A stretch of DNA of 64,000 nt from NCBI RefSeq assembly GCF_900626075.1, contig NZ_UYZY01000002.1:62001-126000 (forward strand), in the 5' to 3' direction. This document shows positions 27,119 to 36,034 of this stretch, in pieces (within the stretch, counting starts at the first letter, position 1; each line of letters opens with the position of its first letter). The position numbers and the translations under genes were made by a program. The stretch comes from Clostridium transplantifaecale. Lineage in GTDB: Bacteria > Bacillota > Clostridia > Lachnospirales > Lachnospiraceae. The notes beneath the pieces are model-generated. The model was not told the origin of the DNA, did not search any database, and saw only the letters and a list, made by a program, of their open reading frames with translations.

Positions 27119-27123
27119 ACATT

Positions 27124-29280
27124 TTACAACCACACATCCGTTCCCAGCTCCACATGAATCTGCAAGCCAGTCTCTTCCGAATAATTCCCACAGTCCGTTA
27201 AAACAAAAAACTCTTCTTTCAACTCCTCCGATACCCCAACAACCATCCCGGTGCCATACAATTTTTGAAAAAGATTATCATAAATATTAACGCAGTATTG
27301 CCCCGCCTCCCGGATTAATTTTTTTGACACCCCTTTTAACCTCAATTCCTCCGCAATTTCTTTGGCACGTTCTTCGATCGGAATCAAAATTGTTTTTGTA
27401 TTCTGCTCGATCAGTTTAAATTCTCTTCCGACCGTGGAAAAAGCAAACCGGCCTTTTTGAAATTCATCTAAAATATTCTTTTTATCCAGGGCAGATCCTT
27501 TAAAACGATATAATCTGGTAAAATAATCCTGGACCGCCTCAAGGGAAGCTATGTCTTCATGATTTCGGATTACCTGTCTTGCCGTTTCGATCTGCAGTTC
27601 CTGTCCTGGAATCTTTCTGGACTCTTCCAACTGGAAATAATAGGCAAAGCTGGTCTGGGCAGGCCGGTTCCCCTCTCTGTTGCACCGGCCTGCCGCTTGT
27701 ATCATGGAATCCACGCCGGCCAGTTCCCTGTAGACGCTCTGAAAGTCCAGATCCACGCCGGCCTCCACCAGACTGGTTGCTATGACAATACATTTTTTTC
27801 CCGCATCTAATCTCTCCCGTATATCCTTCAGGCGATCCTGGCGGTGATTGGGAAACATGAAGGTTGAAAGGTGATAGACTCCCTCCCCCTTGATTTCCTC
27901 ATACAGCTTTTGTACATTATTCTTTGTATTCAAAATACACAGTGCCTGTTCTTCCGTTCTCAGTCTTTCTAAAAGCTCGCCCTCCGGTATTTTTCCTAAA
28001 TTTTTAAAGTTGGCTCTCTTGAAAAAGCGAAACTGTTCTTCCATGCGCGGACACAGCTCCGTATGATACAAATCCTCTGGAAAGAATGGTTTCAAAGACG
28101 GCTGAGTCGCCGTACACAGCACAATGCTGCTCTCATAGTGCCGGATTAACTCTTCCATTGCGGCAATACACGGCATTAGATAATCATTTGGCAGCATCTG
28201 CGCCTCGTCAAATATGATAACGCTGTTTGCAATGTTATGTAATTTTCTGCATTTTGAAGATTTATTGGAAAATAGAGACTCAAAGAACTGGACATTCGTC
28301 GTCACAATGACAGGCAGATCCCAGTTTTCCGTCGCCAGCTGCTTTGGTTTCAGTTCCTCCGTGCTTTCATAATCAATGCCGCTATGATGTTCCAGAACAT
28401 TTTCTTTCCCCAGAATATCGCTGAATACATTTGCATTCTGCTCGATGATGCTGGTATACGGAATCACGTAGATGACACGCTTCATCCCATGCTCCGCCGC
28501 ATGGTTCAGGGCAAATGCCAGAGACGCCACCGTCTTTCCGCCACCGGTCGGAACGGTCAGGCGAAACAGCCCCTTCTCTTTCTTTCCCTGCTCGATACAG
28601 TATTTAAGTATCTCCGTCCTTCGCCCGTTGATCGTATCCTTTTCTTCATTTACAACCCATTTCTCGATATTGCGATTCAACTTTTCCAAAAGTACCGGGA
28701 TACATTCTCCCGCTATCCGGCCTGTCCCGCCGTCCTTCATGAAGTCCTCCGTATCAAGATAATCGGCATCCACGAGGCAGGAATACAGCATGCGGATGAG
28801 AAAGCTCATGGTAAAGGTAGGCTCTCTCTTCCCTTCTCTCGTGAAAACAGGGGGTGAAAGAGGCGGCACTGAAATCTCCTCTTGATATGCTCCATAGTCT
28901 TCTATTTTCTTCTTCATCCTACCCGCGAAGGTTCCTCTTTCTCCCGTATCCGCGCTCGTCCCCGTGTCCGGAAGGCCGGCGTGATGGCCGGCAATACAGT
29001 ACGCAGGGGCGACATAGAAACCGCCTTTTTGTTTGCCCAATTGCAGGCATAGCTGTGCTCCCGCCGTAGCATGATCTGCTGTCTCGCCGCTGCCTTTGAT
29101 GCGCCTCTGAAATTTAGCCGAATATTTCCCAATGTCGTGGAGCTTCCCGCAGAAATAGCCCCAGTCTCCATAGCCAAACTCATTTGCAAACTTCTCTGCC
29201 AGGAGGGCCGTTCCCTCTAAATGACTTTTTATGCTCTGCTCCCGATTTTTGTCTTCGCTGATATGCGCAAGGTACTCCAT
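27124..29280 (-). CDS. cas3: CRISPR-associated HD nuclease/helicase Cas3
   Basis: The 718-residue protein has an N-terminal HD nuclease domain (His20, LHDIGKYSAKFQ with HD at 48-49, DHATAG around 69-74, GHHAGLPD around 99-106) and an SF2 helicase. The helicase has Walker A VPTGGGKT (243-250), IFDEAQML (DEAQ at 358-361), LCTATQP, and a later QAAGRCNREG. Cas3 is recruited by the crRNA-guided complex and degrades the target. It is the first gene of the operon and is separated from cas5 by 264 bp. A good AAGGAG site precedes the start. All motifs appear intact. Confidence 0.97.
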   Translation of the reverse strand: MEYLAHISEDKNREQSIKSHLEGTALLAEKFANEFGYGDWGYFCGKLHDIGKYSAKFQRRIKGSGETADHATAGAQLCLQLGKQKGGFYVAPAYCIAGHHAGLPDTGTSADTGERGTFAGRMKKKIEDYGAYQEEISVPPLSPPVFTREGKREPTFTMSFLIRMLYSCLVDADYLDTEDFMKDGGTGRIAGECIPVLLEKLNRNIEKWVVNEEKDTINGRRTEILKYCIEQGKKEKGLFRLTVPTGGGKTVASLAFALNHAAEHGMKRVIYVIPYTSIIEQNANVFSDILGKENVLEHHSGIDYESTEELKPKQLATENWDLPVIVTTNVQFFESLFSNKSSKCRKLHNIANSVIIFDEAQMLPNDYLMPCIAAMEELIRHYESSIVLCTATQPSLKPFFPEDLYHTELCPRMEEQFRFFKRANFKNLGKIPEGELLERLRTEEQALCILNTKNNVQKLYEEIKGEGVYHLSTFMFPNHRQDRLKDIRERLDAGKKCIVIATSLVEAGVDLDFQSVYRELAGVDSMIQAAGRCNREGNRPAQTSFAYYFQLEESRKIPGQELQIETARQVIRNHEDIASLEAVQDYFTRLYRFKGSALDKKNILDEFQKGRFAFSTVGREFKLIEQNTKTILIPIEERAKEIAEELRLKGVSKKLIREAGQYCVNIYDNLFQKLYGTGMVVGVSEELKEEFFVLTDCGNYSEETGLQIHVELGTDVWL

Positions 29281-29390
29281 AAGTGGCTCCTTTCTGGCTG
29301 AAATGCAGCTATTGGTTTTTTACTCCTTACCAAATCTTTTTCTTCTTTAAATTTTATTCAGTACTATTAAATCCCTTCCGAAGCTTCTTT

Positions 29391-29406
29391 TGGCACATAT
29401 GTGCCA
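29391..29406. promoter_or_regulatory. Perfect 16-bp palindrome upstream of cas3
   Basis: TGGCACATATGTGCCA is fully self-complementary. It lies 111 bp upstream of the cas3 start and three bases past the stop of the decayed MreB-like copy, in the only gap where the cas promoter could be. It is a candidate operator for control of the cas operon. Confidence 0.45.
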
Positions 29407-29408
29407 TT

Positions 29409-29926
29409 TTATTCATATTGTAATGCCTGAGACAGCTCTTTAACTTCCTCAGACACCGTCTTCAGCAAATCTGTGATTCTTTCTGTAGAAATCCCATTTT
29501 CCCCCGCATACTTCAAAATCTGACCAAGTTCTTCTTTACCATAATTCTCAGGCTCGTCTTTTGTAATTCCAACAACTGTCCTGCATTTTTTATACGCAGG
29601 CGGAAGTTTTTCAGGAATTTTAGCCATTACCACAAACTGTTCTACTGCAAAAGGTATAATCGTAACATCTTTGGTGCGAGATTGACACATCACCTCTACA
29701 AGTGCTTTTTTTCCACTTCTGTCATATCTTCCGGTACACATACGGCCACCGATGTCCTAAATAAGGGTTTTTTACCCCATGCTTTTTCTAATAGCCAGGT
29801 AAATAACTGCACAGTTACAAAATAATCGGCAACCACTCCACGCCGCAGCGGAGACATTACACTGATATTTTCTGATTCTTTTCCTATCATACGCTCGGCA
29901 TCCGTTCCATGGCTTACAACATTCAC
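29409..29926 (-). pseudogene. MreB-like lobe protein, copy 2, decayed
   Basis: Two frames carry the paralogue of the 12.3-kb gene: GTDAERMIGKESENISVMSP and VAVCVPEDMTEVEK, then after a frameshift near 29720 ALVEVMCQSRTKDVTIIPF and KLPPAYKKCRTVVGITKDEP. The N-terminal about 45 residues are missing: the upstream SIR2 gene runs directly into the codon for residue 46, so the small frame between the genes is lost as well. The C-terminus runs on about ten residues further than in copy 1. Confidence 0.7.
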
Positions 29927-31712
29927 GTTTCGCGCAGGGCCTTCAAAATGTCCGGAATCTCGTCATAGCGATCCACCCATATTATATTGATCCCGAGCGA
30001 TTCGTAATAACTCTCGCGGATGTTATTATCAATCTGCTGATACTCCTCTAAGATCTCCTGTTTCACCTTGCCGCCCGCTGCAGTCAGTTCCAGGCTCTTC
30101 CTTTTCAGTATCGCATAATGCCTTGCCTTTTCCTCCGTCCTCGCCGCCACATCGAGCGGCCTACGCATGTTCGGATCCGTCAGAGAGCACCCTAAAAAGA
30201 GACATGTCGTATCGCGAAATGCATTAAGCTGCACTAAATTTGACCAGCCATAAGCATCCCTGTATACTCGGTGATAATCTTCCTCGGAAAAGACCAGGTT
30301 TAAATCCTGACTCTCCCCCTCCTCCGGTTTCTGAGGAAGGAAGCCATGAACAGGGTAAATACTCAGCTGATTCCTATCCGGCATATCCTGTTCGCGATAA
30401 ATCGTCTTGTAATCTACTCCCGCCTGTTCCAGATTCTATTCCAGCAAATCATCAAAATTATAGCTCACAATGCTTTTACGCCAATGTGGTTACGCCTTGG
30501 CGTACTGAGCTTGACAATGGCGTTCAACAGATCACTTTTGGGATCCGGCCCATTTTCATATATAATTTCCCGCACCAAATCGTAATATTCATCGTCATCA
30601 AAAGCCGTTCGTATATACCGCATTTGTGTCAACGGAGAATCTTCCTGATTCTGATAGGCCAGTTTCCATATTTCCTGCAAATGTTCGTTTCCAAAATTAT
30701 TGTCTCTCAACCGTTCGCTTATCGTACGGAGGAGAAGTTTGCTAGTCAGTTCTCCCCATAGCAGCACCCCTGCATCCTTCAATATATCGGCGCCCAAAAA
30801 TACGGTAACATTTTCTTCATTATAAGCGGTTCGAAGTTTTCCGATTAATATATCTCTTTTCTTCTCTTCCTCTTTTTTTGTCAACTGTATTGAAATTTTA
30901 TCTTCTACCAGCATCCGTTTAGGATTGAGCGATACTCCGCATGGGCATCCAGACTGCCTATTTGATTGACTACATCTTCATAATCCTATATTTTAATTTT
31001 TATCTTAATCTGGGTTGATTATTTACATAACAGTTTACCAATTCCTGCTTCCGAGGACCGGAGATATGTGTATTAAAAATGCTCAGCAGCTCAGCCTTAT
31101 CCCCTTGAGTCGGCAAACGCTTTACTGCTTGCTCAATCGCCTACAGATAAAATGTTTTTCCCGCATTTCCTCCCGGTATGTATTTCACGTCTACATATAC
31201 GGGATTTGTACCCTCATCCATCCCACACGGAAAAAACGCATCCCAATCCATATCATCCGATTGGATCTGCATTTCCTTTCCATGTTTTTGAGCAAATTCT
31301 TTTAATCCTCCAACAATGAGCCGTTCAAATGCCTCGTGTGATTCCAGGTTCGTCATATCTTCCCGCTCTAAATTTTTAATGCTCTGCTGGTTTACACTTT
31401 TGGCGTTCTGTTTTTCATTAATCTTATCGATATCCTCGTCGAAGTTCTCCGACAGCTTCCAAAATCCTCTTGATGGATTATAGAGCCGCCCATATTTCTT
31501 TAAATATGTTTTTCCCATGCAATACAATAGGATACTTTCGTACGTCGTCCGTTCCCATGTGGGATTGTTCTTATCTGGTCCGGCAGATTAAGAATGTTTT
31601 CCATCTTTGCATCGATTGTATCGTTATCTAATGCCTGCCCGGCTTCCGACAGTACTTTTAAAATTGGCTTCATCATCTTTTCGAATGAAGGCACTATACT
31701 TTTATCAATCAT
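29923..31712 (-). pseudogene. Mrr_N-PD-(D/E)XK-SIR2 protein, copy 2, decayed
   Basis: This copy retains all three modules but in broken frames. Mrr_N (MKPILKVLSEAGQALDNDTI) is followed by a one-base frameshift in AWEKHI/GKTYLKKYG, then a nuclease domain FERLIVGGLKEFAQKHG with WDAFFPCGMDEG and VYVDVKYIPGG. The spacing of D and DxK fits PD-(D/E)XK nucleases. A TAG stop comes just after GNAGKTFYL. The SIR2 part follows with GAG changed to GAD (FLGADILKDAG), another frameshift near HIGVKAL, and a stop before NLEQAG. It shows the architecture that copy 1 must once have had. Confidence 0.8.
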
Positions 31713-31899
31713 GTTCCCCCTATTCTCCCTGTCATTCTACTTCCGAATAGCCAGCCTACATATGGCTTTCCCTTAACTTCAGCAGAGATATATGTTTCGG
31801 ATATTCTATTATTACCTCTTTTATATAACAGTTTAATTTATTTGTTGTCCTGTATATTGCCCAACTATAAATTGCTTTTTGTAGAACTCATTCTTTCAA

Positions 31900-32330
31900 T
31901 CAGTAATAATCACATTTTCCTTCTAATTGGATAAGGGCGTTTAGCAACTGTTCCTGAAGTTCTGATTTTGATAGACTTTTCATGTATACCTCCAAATCTT
32001 CATAGTGTTGCTGCTCCCTTTTTCTTCCTCTGCTTCATATTTCTCGACTTATTTGAGGAAATCTTCAGCAACATTAGGCTCTGCTGTAAACAGCACTGCC
32101 AGCATGTGTTTACAAATCACGCGTCTTTCATTTGCAAAAGCACAATTGCAAGTAGATTTTCTTGGATGCTGTTTGTCAATATAAACCGCATATGGTTCAC
32201 CGCTACTGCCAGCTACGATGCCACTATATGAATCCTGGGTGACTTTTTCCCAAGAGATCACTTTTTTCTTGTTAAAATAGTCGATACCACGCCATATCGA
32301 ATTTCCGCTGGCAAGCTCAAGTAATCCCAT
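31900..32330 (-). pseudogene. SWIM zinc-finger protein, interrupted
   Basis: The first 93 codons encode a small protein with the SWIM pattern (STCNCAFANERRVICKHMLA: CxC and CxH). A TAA then interrupts, but the following bases still encode VEKYEAEEE and, one frame over, YEDLEVYMKSLSKSELQEQL and LLNALIQLEGK, which looks like the natural C-terminus. So one nonsense change and one frameshift have cut it. The start at 32330 has an AAAGGAG site; the SWIM part could still be made as a truncated protein. Confidence 0.65.
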
Positions 32331-32401
32331 GTATACTCTCCTTTATCTATCCGCCACTATTTATACGACCTTTGTGTCATATCGTTTAACAAAGAATAAT
32401 A

Positions 32402-32887
32402 TTAGAATCCTCGCTCTCTACATAAAGTATCAATCTCTCTCCAGCTCATTCCACGCATAAAATCAGCGGATTCTTGCACTGATCGTTCTTCCATAAGTAA
32501 CACACAAATACCAAGGCGCTTAATACGCTTACCTAAACGAGTGTACCTTTTCCGTTCCTCGGAAATCATCACCATATATAAAACAGAAAATAGAATATCA
32601 ACATCCAAAGAATCAGAGTCATACTTTTTTGCAACAAGCGAAATTCTATCAAGTACTTGTGAGTCGATTTGACTTCCGGTTAATTCATAAACTAGAATAT
32701 AATCTTCATACACTCGTTCTGCACTATATTTTATCGCCAACTTCTTGAGTACAATAAAACAATCTATATCTTGTGGTGGCTTACGACTTCCATTTGGCTG
32801 CGTCAAATAAACACACCAATCATCAAATTTTCCATTATCATATTCCAAATAGGAGCCATTTAAAAATCTCTTTATTATTTGACCCAC
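32402..32887 (-). CDS. DUF7004-like hypothetical protein
   Basis: A 161-residue, soluble, intact protein. GTG at 32887 is chosen because GGAGG lies six bases upstream. It contains KRFLNGSYLEYDNGKFDDWCVYL near the start, and RLGKRIKRLGICVLLMEERS with GMSWREIDTLCRERGF at the end (quoted in parts). From memory this matches the DUF7004 group of Clostridia proteins with no known role. It is 71 bp upstream of the SWIM gene on the same strand, so the two may form an operon. Confidence 0.6.
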   Translation of the reverse strand: MGQIIKRFLNGSYLEYDNGKFDDWCVYLTQPNGSRKPPQDIDCFIVLKKLAIKYSAERVYEDYILVYELTGSQIDSQVLDRISLVAKKYDSDSLDVDILFSVLYMVMISEERKRYTRLGKRIKRLGICVLLMEERSVQESADFMRGMSWREIDTLCRERGF

Positions 32888-32905
32888 AGCATACCTCCGA
32901 TACAA

Positions 32906-33331
32906 GATATAGCCACTAATGAGCAGGATAATAATACGCAGCTATTTCAATACTTCTTTTTTAAGCATTCAGTATAAGAGTACCATTTTTATCTTTTGCC
33001 GAACCGTCATTTTCATTACCTCCATTCCGACACCGGCAATAAATCTCAACACAACCGAACAGAAGCGCGCGCGTTCATATCCTCCTCAAATCATCGAAAA
33101 CCTTCGACTTACTGTTTTTCCAGCTATGCCACCGTTTCCAGATGCGGTTGTGTATAAAACTGATGCTTACAAGGCATAATTAGCCCTGGACGAACACGCG
33201 ATCCTCCCTGCCGTATCCGACTTTACGACTGTTCTTTCATCCCACTCTTGCCATGCATTTAGATCGTTTCTAATTCTACCACTCCTTGTGACAGGAGCAA
33301 TCCATGTCTTTTTCATTTCTTCAACACATAG
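32906..33331. other. Gap without a confident gene
   Basis: No convincing gene is visible. A minus-strand frame of 49 codons just after the HNH gene (MKKTWIAPVTRSGRIRND...) looks protein-like but has no good ribosome binding site and no family I know; a plus-strand frame at 32919-33179 is probably chance. A short CTCCT/AGGAG hairpin lies near 33280. Confidence 0.4.
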
Positions 33332-34432
33332 CTAGGTACTCCGATTATCAAATTTAAGGTTCTGGAACAATTCCGATAGTTCAATGTCCGTTTTTGTCTG
33401 CAGCCATGCACAGTATATGCCTTTTACAAAATCTCTTCTATCTTTGGTACTATTCGCATGGTCTCTCAGTATTCTGCGCAAATCCGCAAGGCGTTCCTCT
33501 CTGTTTCTTCCTCTTCCACCTTCCCGGTTCAGTTCAGCCATAAGATCGTCATATACGTAGCCAAGTTCTCTGTTCCATCGCTTTCCAAGATGAAACAATC
33601 GCTCCATATTTTCTATTCTCTTCTCTGTATATGAATCTCCGTTTGGCCCCTTCTTCATAACAATACGCCTTTCACAGTCCTCCGATACACCAAATTTAAT
33701 TTCATTCTTCCCCGGCCGCACATACGGTAAAAAAACAGTACATAGCTCTCCTGCCCCGATGTCCACAGAATCAATAGGATTCTTCACTCCCTTTAGCGCT
33801 CCATTGCAGTCGGAGCAAACAGGGAGGAGATTAAACGGATGAAACGCGAGTGCAGGAAATTTCTTACGAGAAAAATAGTGATCCGCCTGTCCCTCTCCCA
33901 GATCAAACAAATTATCTCTCACACATACAGGGCAGACACAACCATTTTCTCCGTTCTCCCGTTGATATTGTTCTTTTAATAAGCGGATATTAAAAGGGAC
34001 TTTTATTTTCTTTCCATCCCTTTGTATTTCACTCATGACAATTCCTTTTTTAACATCAACAGCATCATAGAGTTCATTACAAAGTTGATTTAAAACCTCC
34101 ATATATGCACCGGATCCACTTCCTCTTGCAGAGCGTTGATGTAACTGGTAATTGGTATCATCTATATGCCGTTGAAATTCCACGTCATTGCAGAAAGCGC
34201 AGAGCGCCTCTGTGCGCTCTAAAAAAGGCAATTGAAACAATTCCTCGATTGCTTTCTTAATTTTTCTGCGGTCAAGCAGCGGTGCCAGATCCGCCTCCAC
34301 CAGTTTTCTAAGTTCATCAAAATCCAACTCCTGAAACAATGTTTTTACCGAATACTCCAGTATCATTTCAACCATTTTAATCAACCGATTTAATATCGCA
34401 GAGCATTCAGCCTGCTTTACAGGTAAAAACAC
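33332..34432 (-). CDS. HNH endonuclease of ATPase/HNH pair
   Basis: The 366-residue protein has a helical N-terminal region (about 1-150) and an HNH nuclease with CPVC (167-170), DHYFSR (184-189) and NLLPVCSDCN (201-210), which gives two zinc-binding CxxC pairs around the catalytic His. It follows the AAA ATPase by three bases and is clearly its partner. ATPase/HNH pairs occur in Septu (PtuAB) and in genes attached to restriction systems. Here it ends a five-gene operon with two DNA methylases and a specificity protein but no HsdR, so it may be the effector nuclease. GTG start with AAGGG site. Confidence 0.85.
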   Translation of the reverse strand: MFLPVKQAECSAILNRLIKMVEMILEYSVKTLFQELDFDELRKLVEADLAPLLDRRKIKKAIEELFQLPFLERTEALCAFCNDVEFQRHIDDTNYQLHQRSARGSGSGAYMEVLNQLCNELYDAVDVKKGIVMSEIQRDGKKIKVPFNIRLLKEQYQRENGENGCVCPVCVRDNLFDLGEGQADHYFSRKKFPALAFHPFNLLPVCSDCNGALKGVKNPIDSVDIGAGELCTVFLPYVRPGKNEIKFGVSEDCERRIVMKKGPNGDSYTEKRIENMERLFHLGKRWNRELGYVYDDLMAELNREGGRGRNREERLADLRRILRDHANSTKDRRDFVKGIYCAWLQTKTDIELSELFQNLKFDNRST

Positions 34433-34435
34433 AGC

Positions 34436-36034
34436 TTATCCCTTCTCTCTTCTCAAAATCTGAATTTTATCCAGCAAACGCATTCTTAGATAGCCGGAAC
34501 CAATATATTTTAAACAGGTTTCCAGCTCCTGCACATCATTCACTTGATCCAGTATTTGCTCTATTTTTGCGTTTGAATAACTTCCCACCGAATGCCCGGT
34601 TAAAAACAATGCCTCCATTATCTCGTTTCTGCTGCCGCCAAAGGTAGATGCCTGAATATTACGGCATATCACCTGCCCCTCCCTCTGCTGAAAATAGTAC
34701 AGCTGTTCAGGGAACGCATCCGTCAGCATCAGAGATGAATGAGTGGCTATTACAATTTCGTGCAGTGCCCCGGTACTCTCATATATTTGATGAATCATAG
34801 ACACAAAATCAATGTCCCAGTGTTCATTTAGATAAACATCTGGTTCATCCATCAAATATAGGCATTGATTACTGCCGTCCTTATATCTTCCTAAAGCCAA
34901 AAGGCCCAGCCTGACAAGCAGCATAAACTCCCCCTCACTGAGAGCATTTTCCTCTACCACATCTTCTGTACTATTAATTTTAAATCCTATGTGCACACTC
35001 CTGATTAGTCCCTTATTATACGCGAGAATCAGTTTTGACAGAAATTCCATGGGACTTTCGTAGGCTTTGGACAGTTTATCGATATAAAAGGAGGCAGTGT
35101 CTCCCTCAAGTAAATGATCAAAGAGGAACGTAATGACCCTGTCCCCATGTGCATTTTCCACATCCGCGGCTTCATCCTGATATAACCGGACTGTATCCCA
35201 AGTGCCGTCTGTACCATCTTCTCCATCACTGTCAGCAATCAGCATATCAAACACCGCCCCATATTGCGCTACTTCCTGCCCCATTTCCTTCACCCGTTTT
35301 TCATCCAGAACAAAGGATAAGCTCATCGGCGCTGGACCACTGTCCAGCATCGATAATATCTTTCTCCTGCACTCAATATAACTTTTGATCTCAGTGTCAC
35401 CTGCCGCCTTGGGAAGTATGGCAAAAAAAGCCGCCAGCACAAACACCGAGCTCTTTTCATCAATAAAAACGCAGATAGGGTTCTCTTCCAGGAGTTTTAA
35501 AGACAGGAGGAGTTTACCAATAGCCCTTTCGCGCTCTTTCCTGCTTTTCCTGCTTCTCCCCAATAAGCTCATATCGTACAGATCGCTATACAGGGAGGTC
35601 ATCGGTGAGTGCACTACAATATCAAAAAAGTTATTATTGCTACCGGATGCACAGGTAAAAACATAATCCGGCAGCAAATAGCGGTGTTTTTCAAATGAAT
35701 GCAATAAGTCCGGCTCGTTTTTCTCTTCAGCAAACACCTTTATGTCCAGCTTTTCACCTCCTGTTCCAGTTGAGACCTCCACCCGATATTCCTTGTCTCT
35801 CTGAATTTTGTATATGAGGTTAAACTGAAAACCCGGCACTTCATCCTGGACAATTCGTGAAAACAGAAGACAAATCCCCTCCAGAAATACAGACTTGCCG
35901 GACCCATTTAAACCAACAAAAAAACGAATGGGAATATCTCCAGTAAACATGACCCCGTGAGACTCCTCATTAAAGTTGACACAGGTACCTTTTAAATGTT
36001 TATATCCGTCTATGCTCACTTTTATCAATCGCAT
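34436..36034 (-). CDS. AAA/ABC-type ATPase of ATPase/HNH pair
   Basis: This 532-residue protein has Walker A GLNGSGKS (41-48), preceded by the MRLIKVSIDGYKHLKG opening typical of SMC/OLD-like AAA ATPases. A Walker B LYLMDEPDVYLNEHW and switch His region IVIATHSSLML follow near residue 420-460. It resembles PtuA and the restriction-system-associated ATPases. The start at 36034 is preferred (AGAGG upstream, overlapping the specificity gene by ten bases) over the longer frame to 36067. With the HNH nuclease downstream it probably forms a nucleotide-gated nuclease. Confidence 0.88.
   Translation of the reverse strand: MRLIKVSIDGYKHLKGTCVNFNEESHGVMFTGDIPIRFFVGLNGSGKSVFLEGICLLFSRIVQDEVPGFQFNLIYKIQRDKEYRVEVSTGTGGEKLDIKVFAEEKNEPDLLHSFEKHRYLLPDYVFTCASGSNNNFFDIVVHSPMTSLYSDLYDMSLLGRSRKSRKERERAIGKLLLSLKLLEENPICVFIDEKSSVFVLAAFFAILPKAAGDTEIKSYIECRRKILSMLDSGPAPMSLSFVLDEKRVKEMGQEVAQYGAVFDMLIADSDGEDGTDGTWDTVRLYQDEAADVENAHGDRVITFLFDHLLEGDTASFYIDKLSKAYESPMEFLSKLILAYNKGLIRSVHIGFKINSTEDVVEENALSEGEFMLLVRLGLLALGRYKDGSNQCLYLMDEPDVYLNEHWDIDFVSMIHQIYESTGALHEIVIATHSSLMLTDAFPEQLYYFQQREGQVICRNIQASTFGGSRNEIMEALFLTGHSVGSYSNAKIEQILDQVNDVQELETCLKYIGSGYLRMRLLDKIQILRREKG

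Noticed and set aside
32919..33179. An 86-codon plus-strand frame
   Set aside because: No ribosome binding site, low-complexity start and no recognisable family; it is more likely chance in a decayed gap.
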